A stretch of DNA of 64,000 bases from an uncultured Selenomonadales bacterium (GCA_946408355.1 CAMJRX010000003.1:23370-87369), one strand, 5' to 3'; numbered from the stretch's first letter, positions 28,173 through 35,908 are shown. Numbers and translations: made by a program. The notes: generated by a model from the letters alone, not told the origin.

Positions 28173-28285
28173 GAGAAAATCTCCTTTCAGTCGATTTTAG
28201 GTTAATAGGTTGTTAGGTTAAGAGGGAAATAGGTTAATAGGTTATTAGCACTAATTCCCTAATCCCCTAATTCCCTAATAACCTA
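28173..28285 (-). repeat. Dispersed hairpin repeat, copy B
   Basis: On the minus strand the element starts at the phoH TAG stop (within TTAGGTTATTAGG), runs through GGGATTAGGGAATTAG, a short loop, and AACCTATTAACCTATTTCCC, and ends with AAAATCGACTGAAAGGAGA just before the ybeY ATG. It has the same plan and orientation (stop codon to ribosome binding site) as copy A. Confidence 0.85.
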
Positions 28286-28930
28286 AGAATCGTAAGCAGA
28301 AATAATTTTGGCAACTAAATCGTGGCGGACAACATCGTTGGCGCTGAGGAAAGAAAAACCAATGCCGGAAATATCTTTAAGAACGTCTAAAGCGTGAGCA
28401 AGACCGCTCGTTCCTGGCAAGTCAATTTGAGTTAAATCGCCAGTAATAACCATGCGGGAATTGAAACCTAAACGAGTTAAAAACATTTTCATCTGCGCGG
28501 GCGTGGAATTTTGAGCCTCGTCGAGAATGATGAAGGCATCGTTTAAAGTACGGCCGCGCATGAAGGCAAGCGGGGCGATTTCAATTAAATTCTTAGCGCA
28601 AAGTTTATGGTAGCCGTCTTGGGACCAAATATCTTTCAAAGCGTCGACAAGAGGGCGAATATAGGGGTCCACTTTGTCGGAAATGTCGCCAGGCAAAAAT
28701 CCTAAACGTTCGCCAGCTTCGACGGCAGGGCGCGTTAAGATAATTTTACGAACTTTTTTGCCGCGAAGGAAAGCACAAGCCAAAGCAATGGCGAGAAAAG
28801 TTTTACCAGTACCAGCGGCTCCGACGCCGAAAGTAATAATATTTTTCTGCATAGTTTGAACGTAGGAGGCTTGGCCAGCGGTTTTTGGCGCAATATGCAC
28901 GCCACTTGAAGTTACGATTAAAGTATCCAT
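28283..28930 (-). CDS. phoH: PhoH-family ATPase, N-terminally short
   Basis: 215 aa. Walker A GVGAAGTGKTFLAIA, VEAGERLGFLPGD, FIILDEAQNSTPAQMKMFLTRLG (Walker B) and VITGDLTQIDLP are all present, so the ATPase/RNA-helicase-like core is whole. The usual PhoH protein is about 320 aa; the N-terminal 100 or so residues are missing, and the ORF begins just before the conserved PKT.GQ.SYV segment. The frame closes immediately upstream at the stop of the XhlA-like gene, and no clear ribosome binding site precedes the ATG. This looks like a truncation by rearrangement or a lineage-specific short form. Confidence 0.9.
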   Translation of the reverse strand: MDTLIVTSSGVHIAPKTAGQASYVQTMQKNIITFGVGAAGTGKTFLAIALACAFLRGKKVRKIILTRPAVEAGERLGFLPGDISDKVDPYIRPLVDALKDIWSQDGYHKLCAKNLIEIAPLAFMRGRTLNDAFIILDEAQNSTPAQMKMFLTRLGFNSRMVITGDLTQIDLPGTSGLAHALDVLKDISGIGFSFLSANDVVRHDLVAKIISAYDS

Positions 28931-28931
28931 A

Positions 28932-29231
28932 TCATTTTAAGACGGCAATAATAAGCCCGCCGACGGTAACCATAATAGCACCGACTCCGATTAAAGTTTG
29001 AACAAAATTATTGTGTAGCTGTTGCATAAATTCTTTCTGATTGTCATTAATTTTTTTGTCTAAGGCGTCAATTTTATCGTCAACTTTTTTATTGAGTTCG
29101 CGAATATCCTGCCGCTGTTGATTGGCTTCGTTTATCAGCGCATCAACCTTTGCCATAACGGTATCAATTCGGGCGTTCTGCGCGGCGATTTGCATTTGCA
29201 CTGCGTTGTTAATGTTTTCCTGCTCAGTCAT
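28932..29231 (-). CDS. XhlA-like coiled-coil protein with C-terminal membrane anchor
   Basis: The start is taken at ATG 29231 after AGGGGTG. The N-terminal two thirds are coiled coil (RIDTVMAKVDALINEAN, LNKKVDDKIDALDKKI), and the last 22 residues are one transmembrane helix (TLIGVGAIMVTVGGLIIAVLK). This is the architecture of phage XhlA/holin-associated proteins. It directly precedes phoH (1 bp gap) and follows the YvrJ gene, at the edge of the phage-like region. Confidence 0.65.
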   Translation of the reverse strand: MTEQENINNAVQMQIAAQNARIDTVMAKVDALINEANQQRQDIRELNKKVDDKIDALDKKINDNQKEFMQQLHNNFVQTLIGVGAIMVTVGGLIIAVLK

Positions 29232-29257
29232 GACAATCACCCCTAACATTTATTCTA

Positions 29258-29296
29258 CGCAAAAAAAAAGATTCCCCTACGCGGGGAAAAATTTTC
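29258..29296 (-). terminator. Terminator of the YvrJ operon
   Basis: TTCCCC-TACG-GGGGAA-type hairpin. An A9 run to its left on the + strand is the T-run for minus-strand transcripts. Confidence 0.65.
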
Positions 29297-29343
29297 TAAG
29301 CAAAAAAAAAGTTCCGCGCAATGGCGGATAAGGAAAGGATTTT

Positions 29344-29547
29344 TCAACTCCTTTCAAGTTGATTATAAGAAAGTCTTGGTTTATGAAGTAAAATTTTGTC
29401 CTCAAGGCGTTCGATACGCTTTTCTAATTTGTCAACGGTGTTAGCAATGCGCTCCAAACTCGGATTAATGCGGGTCAAGACGTAAAAGGCAACAGCCGTC
29501 GGGAACGCCACGTCAGAACACATTCGCACAAAAAATTCTTCCGACAT
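29344..29547 (-). CDS. YvrJ-family small membrane protein
   Basis: The start is set at ATG 29547 (MSEEFFVRM) after GGGGAAGTG; the tracked upstream TTG adds 11 residues. The segment DVAFPTAVAFYVLTRIN followed by LERIANTVDKLEKRI matches YvrJ: a short hydrophobic helix then a coiled coil, 67 aa. YvrJ genes often sit with DUF1659 and DUF2922 genes, as here. Function unknown. Confidence 0.75.
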   Translation of the reverse strand: MSEEFFVRMCSDVAFPTAVAFYVLTRINPSLERIANTVDKLEKRIERLEDKILLHKPRLSYNQLERS

Positions 29548-29584
29548 GTAAATCACTTCCCCATAATAAGTTACAAGCAAAAAT

Positions 29585-29608
29585 CGTCTTCTTGAGAGAT
29601 TGCACTGG
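29585..29608 (-). repeat. 24-bp inverted repeat, left copy
   Basis: On the minus strand it reads CCAGTGCAATCTCTCAAGAA plus four more bases. It matches 23 of 24 bases of the right copy at 30965-30988, which lies in the opposite orientation. Together they bracket repeat C and four genes, 1.36 kb apart. Confidence 0.85.
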
Positions 29609-29610
29609 AT

Positions 29611-29710
29611 TTTTAGGTTATTAGGTTGTTAGGTTGTTAGGTTATTAGGGAATTAGGTTAATAGGTTAATATTACTAATTCCCTAATCCCCTAATCCCCT
29701 ATTAACCTAT
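29611..29710 (-). repeat. Dispersed hairpin repeat, copy C
   Basis: On the minus strand the TAA stop of the DUF2922 gene lies inside its first unit (ATAGGTTAATAGGGG). GGATTAGGG units follow, then a loop, then AACCTATTAACCTAATTCCC and several AACCTAACA-type units, ending AACCTAAAAATC. Unlike copies A and B it leads into the 24-bp inverted repeat rather than a GGAGATTTT ribosome-binding tail. Confidence 0.85.
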
Positions 29711-29947
29711 ATCGAGCTTGGTAGTAGTCTGATTAACCAGACGCGCATTCTTGAGGCCTTTGGAATTAGCACCGGTTTTGTCGCCGAGCAAAATATTATG
29801 CTCCTTGACGTAAGAGCCGATTTGAGCCGCCGTCGCACCTAAATTAATGCTGGTTTTTGGCTCATCGATAGAAACGGTGCGCGTGTCCCCGTCGCTGAAA
29901 GAAAATTCCAGTTGCAGCGCGCTGGTGCTTTTTACAGTGTCAGCCAT
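29702..29947 (-). CDS. DUF2922-family protein
   Basis: 81 aa, beginning with ALQLEFSFSDGDTRTVSIDEPKTS and ending with the KNARLVNQTTTKLDIG tail typical of DUF2922 proteins, which occur next to DUF1659 and YvrJ genes in Firmicutes. The final codon and stop are part of repeat copy C. It starts 3 bp after the upstream gene with an AGGAGGG site. Function unknown. Confidence 0.75.
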   Translation of the reverse strand: MADTVKSTSALQLEFSFSDGDTRTVSIDEPKTSINLGATAAQIGSYVKEHNILLGDKTGANSKGLKNARLVNQTTTKLDIG

Positions 29948-29950
29948 TTT

Positions 29951-30439
29951 TTATCCCTCCTCAAAGGTGCTAATTTCGTGCACAGCGGCGGCAAAATTAT
30001 CCGTTTGAGCCGCGTAAACGACGATGAGCATGTCCTCTTCGGGCGCAGTTTGCATTTGGAACGTATAAACAGTTTCGCCGTCCACGACTGCGCTTGTCGG
30101 GTTTGTTAGTATTTCAGCCGGCGAACCATTGGGCGGAGCAGATACACCCTTAAGTTCACCGTCGCCGTTGTAGGCAACTTTAAGGGTGTTGTCGCCCATA
30201 ATAGCTTGTTTGGTGGCAATAGTTGGAACGGCCTTTTTTACAACGCCTTGTTCGAGGTCGCAGTTAGTTTTGTCAATGCGAATAGTTTCTTGGTAAGAGT
30301 GCTTCTGCGCGGCAGTAATCATTTGTCCGAGCGCGGCAAGTTCTTCGTTTGTGCTCTTGGGGTTTACGCACGTCATCGCTTTTTGCACACTTTTTCCAAA
30401 CCCATCAGTAGAGTTAATAATAATGGAAGTGCTAGCCAT
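29951..30439 (-). CDS. Hypothetical protein of the DUF1659/DUF2922 cassette
   Basis: 162 aa, no signal or membrane segment. The first half (FGKSVQKAMTCVNPKSTNEELAALGQM...) resembles a DUF1659-like layout; the second half is beta-rich with TVYTFQMQTAPEEDMLIVVYAA. The next gene upstream ends 3 bp before its start, in the same operon. Family membership is tentative. Confidence 0.55.
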   Translation of the reverse strand: MASTSIIINSTDGFGKSVQKAMTCVNPKSTNEELAALGQMITAAQKHSYQETIRIDKTNCDLEQGVVKKAVPTIATKQAIMGDNTLKVAYNGDGELKGVSAPPNGSPAEILTNPTSAVVDGETVYTFQMQTAPEEDMLIVVYAAQTDNFAAAVHEISTFEEG

Positions 30440-30442
30440 TGA

Positions 30443-30730
30443 TTAACCCTCCTCTCCGATGTCGAGTTCGATAATTTCCTTTTCGACAATGGTAACAGAA
30501 TTAATATGATTGAACGCGCCAATGGATTCAGCGGCGTCGTAATCATCTGCGCGGAACATGGCAGAAAGTCCCTCGTCGGTGCCGGCAGCCAGAGACGCAT
30601 TAATCGCCTTGACGCCAGAGCGGATTGCCTCTTTACCTGAGGCAATGGAATCGGCTACGTTGTTAATGGTGTATTGGCGAGTGAAATCTGTATTAGCATA
30701 GCCCAAATCGAGCTTAATATTATTGGCCAT
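30443..30730 (-). CDS. Hypothetical protein of the DUF1659/DUF2922 cassette
   Basis: 95 aa from ATG 30730, which is preceded by GGAGTG inside the end of the DUF1659 gene; the tracked start is two codons upstream. The sequence YTINNVADSIASGKEAIRSG plus an ADDYDAAESIGAFNHINSVTIVEKEI tail is small, acidic and soluble. No family is recognised with confidence. It overlaps the upstream gene by 11 bp. Confidence 0.55.
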   Translation of the reverse strand: MANNIKLDLGYANTDFTRQYTINNVADSIASGKEAIRSGVKAINASLAAGTDEGLSAMFRADDYDAAESIGAFNHINSVTIVEKEIIELDIGEEG

Positions 30731-30938
30731 CGTCAATCACTCCTTTTTTCAGCTCAACGCTCATATCCAGATCAGCTACGATAGCTTTGCCGCCCAGAGA
30801 GAGAATTTTGTTGACTTGCGCGGGGTAGACTGCCGGATTTGTTTCGTCCGGCGTGACGCCCGGCACGCTAAGGAAGTTGCCCTCCACGCTTTTGGCGCGA
30901 AGGGTTGCTACGCTTTTGTTTTGGAATACCAAAGCCAT
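30720..30938 (-). CDS. DUF1659-family protein
   Basis: 72 aa, ATG behind AAGGAGG. The N-terminus MALVFQNKSVATLRAKSV and the central VNKILSLGGKAIVADLDMSVELKKGVID fit DUF1659. It is the first gene of the four-gene cassette, starting 27 bp downstream (minus strand) of the right inverted repeat. Confidence 0.65.
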   Translation of the reverse strand: MALVFQNKSVATLRAKSVEGNFLSVPGVTPDETNPAVYPAQVNKILSLGGKAIVADLDMSVELKKGVIDDGQ

Positions 30939-30964
30939 ATAAATTCCTCCTTAAAATGTATTTC

Positions 30965-30988
30965 CCAGTGCAATCTCTTAAGAAGACG
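30965..30988 (+). repeat. 24-bp inverted repeat, right copy
   Basis: It reads CCAGTGCAATCTCTTAAGAA plus four more bases on the + strand, the inverse of 29585-29608 with a single mismatch. It lies in the leader of the DUF1659 operon, upstream of its ribosome binding site. Confidence 0.85.
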
Positions 30989-31019
30989 TTAAATGCCATA
31001 AAATCATCTCTTTGCATTA

Positions 31020-31046
31020 AAAAAACCCGTCGCAACGGGCTTTGTT
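31020..31046. terminator. Hairpin between divergent operons
   Basis: AAACCCGT-CGCA-ACGGGCTTTG forms a GC-rich stem with an A-run before it and T-rich sequence after it, in the gap between the DUF1659 operon and the BRO-like gene. Confidence 0.55.
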
Positions 31047-31060
31047 GTCAATTTATACGC

Positions 31061-31089
31061 TTGACAGGCGTTTATCTTTATGATATATT
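31061..31089 (+). promoter_or_regulatory. Promoter of the ORF6N/BRO gene
   Basis: TTGACA, 17 nt spacer, TATATT, a near-consensus sigma-A promoter about 100 nt upstream of the start. The leader between (GGCCCTTCAGTGGCCATAAT) contains a small inverted repeat that could be an operator. Confidence 0.65.
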
Positions 31090-31192
31090 TTTATTAATAA
31101 ATTTCAAAATTCGGGTGAAAAGCCTACAGGCCCTTCAGTGGCCATAATACCACGTAAAAAGTTTTCTGTCAAATTTTAAGGAGGGAATAGTG

Positions 31193-32662
31193 ATGAAAAA
31201 TTTAACGCCGTTGGAATACGCCGGTCAAAGAGTGCTGTTAAGCCGGCAAGTGGCCGAAGTATTCGGAGTAATGTACGCGAAAGTTAAAAAGACGTTCCAA
31301 AGTCACCGCGCCAAATTCGTGGCAGGCGTGCATTTCTACTTGCTCGAAGGCCAAGAGCTTAAGGAATTCCGCACCGAGCATTTGAATCAATTTAAACGCA
31401 TGAGAATGGCGCAAATGATTTACTTGTGGACGGCCTCTGGCGTGGCCCTTTTGAGCAAACGTTTCGAGGGCGGCGAAAAAATTTATGCCGAATTGGCACG
31501 CGAATATTTCAAAGTCGAGGACGCCGAAGTGCCGCAAATCGTGACGATTCAAGGCGTGCGCGGTTATATCGACGCTAAAGGCGTTGTGTGGCTTAACGCC
31601 GAAGACGTCGCACGCGGTTTGGGTTTTACTCAAATTAAAAATGGCGTGGAGTATGTCATGTGGTGGCGTGTCGAAAATTATCTCAAGGAATTTGGGTTTT
31701 CCGCAGATGTGCGGAATGGATTTATCCCCGAAAATCTTTTTTACCTTTTGGCGATGAAAGCCAACAACGAGACCGCAAAAAAATTCCAGAGTGAAATCGT
31801 AACCAAATTTGTCGAGGCTAACAAAAAAAGTCGCCCGCGCGTCGAGCCGCTGACGATTGAAAATGTGCATTGCTATATCGACGCTAAAGGCGTTGCATGG
31901 CTCAATGTTGAAGACGTAGCACGCGGGCTTGGTTTTGTTAAAGTAGAAGAAAAAGTTTCGCCCACAGGTGGTCGAAAAACTTACGAGACTATTCGTTGGG
32001 AGCGGGTCAAGGGTTATTTGAAAGAATTCGGCTACAAACCCGTCGCAGGAAGTTGCGATGAAATTAACGGCAGGGATTACATTCCTGAAAACATGTTTTA
32101 TCGGTTGGCGATGAAAGCGTCCAATGCGGCGGCGCAAAAGTTTCAAGCTAAAGTTGCCGATGAAATTCTGCCGGAACTGCGCAAGAAAGGTTATTACTCT
32201 GTCAACAACGAGCCGACTGAGGAGCCTAAAAAGAAACGCAAGCCGCGTTCGGAATATGCCAGCGTTTACGGCATGAAGATGAGCAATAACTTAGTTAAGA
32301 TTGGCCACTCCGACGACGTGGAAGGTAGAATACCGGAAGTGGAACGCGAAAGCGGCTGGCAAGTTAAAGATGAATATCATACGCCGCGCATGGAACGCCC
32401 CCGCGCCATAAAAGAAGAATTTCGTCTGCACAAAAAGTATTCGCATGTCAAAGTTCAAGGGGAATATTTTAATGCGCCCTTCGACGACGTAAAAGGCGAC
32501 ATTGACGAAATAACTTTGACGCTCGAAGAAGAAATTGTAATTGGCGTCAGCGATAACGATAAAAAACTTTTAGTGGAAATGTGCCATATCAATTCGCCCC
32601 TCCAAGAAAAATTAATCAAGGAGACGGCGAATCTTTTATTTGGCGAAAAAATTTTCGTGTAG
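31193..32662 (+). CDS. Phage-type regulator: ORF6N, two BRO-N-like domains and T5orf172
   Basis: ATG 31193 follows AAGGAGGG; 489 aa. An ORF6N domain (RVLLSRQVAEVFGVMYAKVK...FVAGVHFYLLEG) is followed by two tandem related modules at about 120-215 and 225-335. Each contains YIDAKGVxWLNxEDVARGLGF and PENxFYxLAMKA, resembling the N-terminal BRO/antirepressor fold. The C-terminal part (about 345-430) is T5orf172-like (YASVYGMKMSNNLVKIGHSDDVEGR). BRO/KilA-type proteins are phage and large-virus DNA-binding regulators. It is the only + strand gene in this block. Confidence 0.8.
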   Translation: MKNLTPLEYAGQRVLLSRQVAEVFGVMYAKVKKTFQSHRAKFVAGVHFYLLEGQELKEFRTEHLNQFKRMRMAQMIYLWTASGVALLSKRFEGGEKIYAELAREYFKVEDAEVPQIVTIQGVRGYIDAKGVVWLNAEDVARGLGFTQIKNGVEYVMWWRVENYLKEFGFSADVRNGFIPENLFYLLAMKANNETAKKFQSEIVTKFVEANKKSRPRVEPLTIENVHCYIDAKGVAWLNVEDVARGLGFVKVEEKVSPTGGRKTYETIRWERVKGYLKEFGYKPVAGSCDEINGRDYIPENMFYRLAMKASNAAAQKFQAKVADEILPELRKKGYYSVNNEPTEEPKKKRKPRSEYASVYGMKMSNNLVKIGHSDDVEGRIPEVERESGWQVKDEYHTPRMERPRAIKEEFRLHKKYSHVKVQGEYFNAPFDDVKGDIDEITLTLEEEIVIGVSDNDKKLLVEMCHINSPLQEKLIKETANLLFGEKIFV

Positions 32663-32673
32663 GAATATTTTTA

Positions 32674-32940
32674 CTAGGGTTTATCCGCCTCCCATTTTGC
32701 CAGCACTGCTTGAATTATGCGAATCATGCTGTCGTTTACCATTTGCAAAGCGGGATTTGAACTTTGCGCGCCCTCTTGCATGTCGCGCAACGACCGCCGC
32801 AATTCCATTTCTTCCGCATACGTCAACAAAAGCGGCTTGCCCTGTTCTATTGCCTCTTTGTATTTAACCATTGGATACGTCGGGACTTTCACGTCCGCCG
32901 CTGGTTTGCGTTTCCTGGCCATATTTCGCTTTATCGACAA
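32674..32940 (-). CDS. Hypothetical phage-type protein, 88 aa
   Basis: TTG 32940 lies 10 nt after AAGGAG. Basic N-terminus (MARKRKPAAD), acidic middle (TYAEEMELRRSLRDMQEG), no signal or membrane segment. Not recognised. It sits at the end of the minus-strand phage-like block, converging with the BRO-like gene. Confidence 0.5.
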   Translation of the reverse strand: MSIKRNMARKRKPAADVKVPTYPMVKYKEAIEQGKPLLLTYAEEMELRRSLRDMQEGAQSSNPALQMVNDSMIRIIQAVLAKWEADKP

Positions 32941-32994
32941 CTTCTGACAACTCCTTCACAGCGTCAATTAGGTCACAAACGAAAATTTTTCCAA

Positions 32995-33468
32995 TCATGC
33001 TTGTTCAGGTTGAATATTATCATATTTGACAGTCCCAAGCAAGCTCGGACGCCACTTTTTTAAATATTTTTTTTCGGCGGCGGCGCGGGTTCGGAAATAA
33101 TGCGTGCTGCTCAAGTTGTGCTCTGCCATTATCTTGACGTTAGGCCAGCACAGCACGTAGTAGCTTATCAAGATTATTTCCTCTAGCTCGGTTAGCCCTG
33201 CGCGGCAGATTTTCCCTTCCAAAATTGAGGCGGACTCGTCGCGCACTTTGATTAGCTTTGCCAGTTGGTTTTTCGTCTCGACCAGTTTTAACGCTAGAGC
33301 TTCAACTACAGAATGTTGAGATTTATGCGGCGCCGTGCCAAGTTGCGGGCGAAAGGTGCGAACTGACGATCTAATTTCGATTAATTTTGTGTGCACAGCT
33401 TCGATTTCTTGCGTTAACATTCGCACGCGGCTTAATGCCCTTTTTGCTTTTAAAGTTAAGTTTTCCAT
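32995..33468 (-). CDS. Phage transcriptional-activator-like protein (RinA/DUF1492-like)
   Basis: 157 aa, long helices at the N-terminus (KAKRALSRVRMLTQEIEAV) and a C-terminal LTELEEIILISYYVLCWPNVKIMAEHNLSSTHYFRTRAAAEKK. The latter is a sigma-70-region-4-like helix-turn-helix, as in small phage late-gene activators. It lies 20 bp after the DnaC-like gene in the same operon. The call rests on layout only. Confidence 0.5.
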   Translation of the reverse strand: MENLTLKAKRALSRVRMLTQEIEAVHTKLIEIRSSVRTFRPQLGTAPHKSQHSVVEALALKLVETKNQLAKLIKVRDESASILEGKICRAGLTELEEIILISYYVLCWPNVKIMAEHNLSSTHYFRTRAAAEKKYLKKWRPSLLGTVKYDNIQPEQA

Positions 33469-33488
33469 TTGAATTTGTTGCCGGACCT

Positions 33489-34571
33489 CTAAACCGTCTT
33501 TTTGAGCTTAAAGCGCACGTCTGTTTCGCCAGTATAACCGAATTCGCTAATTGATTTTATGCGGCTCATTATCTGGCCGGCCTTGATGCGGTTGACTTTT
33601 TTCAGTTCCTCGTGCAGTTCTTCCGGGCTAAAGTTGCTCGTTATCACCAACTGCTTATGATTGGCGTAGCGTTCGTTTATCAGCTCAAAGAGTTGCTCCA
33701 TTTTCCATTCCGTCGCACGTTCCGCCCCGACGTCATCTAGGATTAACACGTCGCATTTTCTAAGCCGCTTTAAGACGTCTTCGGGGTTGCGATTCGGGTT
33801 GTCGAACGTTTCTTTCAACTCCCCTAACAGTTTTGCTACCGTCCCGAATTCTACGCTTTTGCCTTTGACCATACACTCTTTGGCAATCAGCGACGCTAAA
33901 AGCGTTTTGCCAGAACCGAACGTACCGTACAGGTACAAATTCGTAACGCCGTCTTGGACCGCTTGTTTGGCCAATTCCCATGCTCCGGCGGCGTATTGGG
34001 CGTCTGATTGTGTGTCGTGCAAGGCGCCGCTTACGTCGAAGTCAGAAAAAACCTTGCCGCGAAATTCTACCGGCAATTTTGACTCTGCGCGCCGCCGCCT
34101 TTCCACTTTGCACACGCACCAACTAATGTTTACTTCGCCTTCAATCATTTGCGCAACCGGTTCCCAATACTTATTGCTTTTTTTGGCGCACGTTTCCCCG
34201 GAGCATTTTTGGCAATAGCTCAAGTTTTCTTCCACTTCTATTAAGGCGCGGATGGAGCTTTTGTCACTTTCTACGTCGAGATTTAAATCTGGGTAACGCG
34301 CGACAATTTCGGCAAATTTTTTTTGCTCTTTGGCTTCCAGCGTTTTATAATACGCCACGAGTTGTTCGTTTGAATACTTTTGGCGCAAAGGCTTCAGTGC
34401 CGGAGTGCTGTATTTGCGCTCTAGTCTTGCCTCTTCGCGCTCTTTTGGCCTAACCACTATTTGATTGCCTTGCGCGTCTACTATCGGCTTGCCTTGCTCG
34501 TCTACCAATTTTTCGGCCTCTTCTAGTTCTTCTGCCTCAACCGCTTTTCCGTAAATGTCAACTACTTCCAT
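33489..34571 (-). CDS. DnaC/IstB-type replication helicase loader
   Basis: ATG 34571 follows GGAGCG; 360 aa. A central zinc-finger-like set of Cys (YCQKCSGETCAKK, then CVCK) precedes an AAA+ domain with Walker A LYGTFGSGKTLLAS, Walker B VLILDDVGAE, and the ITSNFSPEEL sensor. The C-terminal RIMSRIKSI is typical of DnaC-like loaders. It overlaps the replication-initiator gene upstream, forming the usual phage pair of initiator and loader. Confidence 0.85.
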   Translation of the reverse strand: MEVVDIYGKAVEAEELEEAEKLVDEQGKPIVDAQGNQIVVRPKEREEARLERKYSTPALKPLRQKYSNEQLVAYYKTLEAKEQKKFAEIVARYPDLNLDVESDKSSIRALIEVEENLSYCQKCSGETCAKKSNKYWEPVAQMIEGEVNISWCVCKVERRRRAESKLPVEFRGKVFSDFDVSGALHDTQSDAQYAAGAWELAKQAVQDGVTNLYLYGTFGSGKTLLASLIAKECMVKGKSVEFGTVAKLLGELKETFDNPNRNPEDVLKRLRKCDVLILDDVGAERATEWKMEQLFELINERYANHKQLVITSNFSPEELHEELKKVNRIKAGQIMSRIKSISEFGYTGETDVRFKLKKTV

Positions 34572-35469
34572 TTTCAATCGCTCCTTTTATCTTCGCTTCA
34601 ATTTCTGCCGACATACTTTCCCAAGAGTTTACTACGGGTATTTTCAGCCTCACTTTTGCTTTGGGCACTTCGAGGGGCACTTCAACTGCTTTGGGCACTT
34701 CTCGGGGCACTTCAAGGGGCACTTCGACCGCTTTAGGCTTTACCTTTTGGGGCGCTTTCTTTACTGCACCCACGCGATACACTTTGCGTTTCGTGTCTTT
34801 GCGCTTGAGTTGGCTCAGCACGAAGTTGAAATTTATCCCTCTATGCCCGTAGGCGTCGGGACTGTTGCGCTCTTTGGCGTTTGTTATCGCTCGCGACAGC
34901 TCCTCGACTGTACACGCACCTTTTTTCACCATTTCGCGCAACTTGCTTTCCTGCTCGTAGTACAGATTCGGCATTTGCGGATCCTCTCGCCAAGCCTCTA
35001 GCAGCTCTTCCATTTTATCTTCTAGCGGATTTTCCCTCGTCAAAATAGTCAAATTGTCAACTCGCGGCGGCGGCGGCGGCGGTGGTTCTTTAGTCTTATG
35101 CGCGCGCGTTAATAGGATTTCTTCTCTTTGCACCGACGTTTGGACCGATTTTTGCCCCGACTTTTCGCCCGATACTTGCCCGCGCGTGTAGAATAATATT
35201 TCGTACCGCGTCCCGGCCCTAGGATTGCTGCTTTGCGTTTCGTATGCTATTAACCCTGCCTTCTCCAATTCCACTTTCGTTCGCGTTATCGTCTCTCTAC
35301 TCTTGATATTCGTCCGCTCCATTAAGTCCCTATCACTTACCATTAAAAAGCCACTGTTGCCTATTTGATTATTCATGTGGTACAAATGCAGGAGCACCAA
35401 CTGCGCACTCGCATTTACTCGCCACAGTTGCCCATACACATATTTCAAGCCATCGTAATAACTTGACAT
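34558..35469 (-). CDS. Phage-like replication initiator with winged helix
   Basis: ATG 35469 follows GGAGGG, so the tracked start five codons upstream is rejected; 303 aa. The N-terminal winged helix has VLLHLYHMNNQIGNSGFLMVSDRDL and ETITRTKVELEKAGLI. A linker holds a run of seven prolines. A DnaD-like helical region follows, and then an odd repeated tail (VPLEVPREVPKAVEVPLEVPKAKV). Such proteins bind the phage origin and load DnaC-type loaders. The short repeat at 34660-34735 is the DNA basis of the tail. Confidence 0.75.
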   Translation of the reverse strand: MSSYYDGLKYVYGQLWRVNASAQLVLLHLYHMNNQIGNSGFLMVSDRDLMERTNIKSRETITRTKVELEKAGLIAYETQSSNPRAGTRYEILFYTRGQVSGEKSGQKSVQTSVQREEILLTRAHKTKEPPPPPPPRVDNLTILTRENPLEDKMEELLEAWREDPQMPNLYYEQESKLREMVKKGACTVEELSRAITNAKERNSPDAYGHRGINFNFVLSQLKRKDTKRKVYRVGAVKKAPQKVKPKAVEVPLEVPREVPKAVEVPLEVPKAKVRLKIPVVNSWESMSAEIEAKIKGAIENGSS

Positions 35470-35522
35470 TTCTTTTCCCTCCATTTATTTATTCTTTGCT
35501 TTACGAAGGAGCGTTTTTGTTG

Positions 35523-35873
35523 ATGAATGAAAAATTTTTTGGTGAGGAGTTTCGCATTAAACTAACTGATTTAATAAATACAGGCAAGCCACCGCTTGAA
35601 ATTGTTTTGGAGCTCGCTAAAGCAATCGGCCAAGTGTCTGGCGAGGATTCATATTATCAGACTACACGCGAGCAAATTTTTGCTGTTTATGGACTTGCTC
35701 TCCATGATAAATTTATTTTAGAGCATGAACTTTTTAACGTTAAAGCTCGACTTGATAAACTTTATTTGGCTTATGAAAATCCTGAATTTACCGATGAAGA
35801 ACATACACGAATTGGCTACGCGATTCAACGTCACAAAAAAGAACTTGACCGCCTGCAACGCCTGCTCACCTAA
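35523..35873 (+). CDS. Hypothetical helical protein, 116 aa
   Basis: The tracked start at 35463 lies inside the divergent gene. ATG 35523 (or TTG 35520) follows AAGGAG and gives MNEKFFGEEFRIKL. It is soluble and helical, with no motif I recognise; a long heptad-like helix spans the C-terminal half (AIQRHKKELDRLQRLL). It lies upstream of recA on the same strand but with recA's own promoter in between. Confidence 0.55.
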   Translation: MNEKFFGEEFRIKLTDLINTGKPPLEIVLELAKAIGQVSGEDSYYQTTREQIFAVYGLALHDKFILEHELFNVKARLDKLYLAYENPEFTDEEHTRIGYAIQRHKKELDRLQRLLT

Positions 35874-35880
35874 TCTAAAT

Positions 35881-35908
35881 TTACAACGCGCAGAATATCT
35901 GATATAAT
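35881..35908 (+). promoter_or_regulatory. recA promoter
   Basis: TTACAA, 16 nt spacer, TATAAT about 36 nt upstream of the recA ATG. I find no Bacillus-type GAACN4GTTC SOS box overlapping it. Confidence 0.6.
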
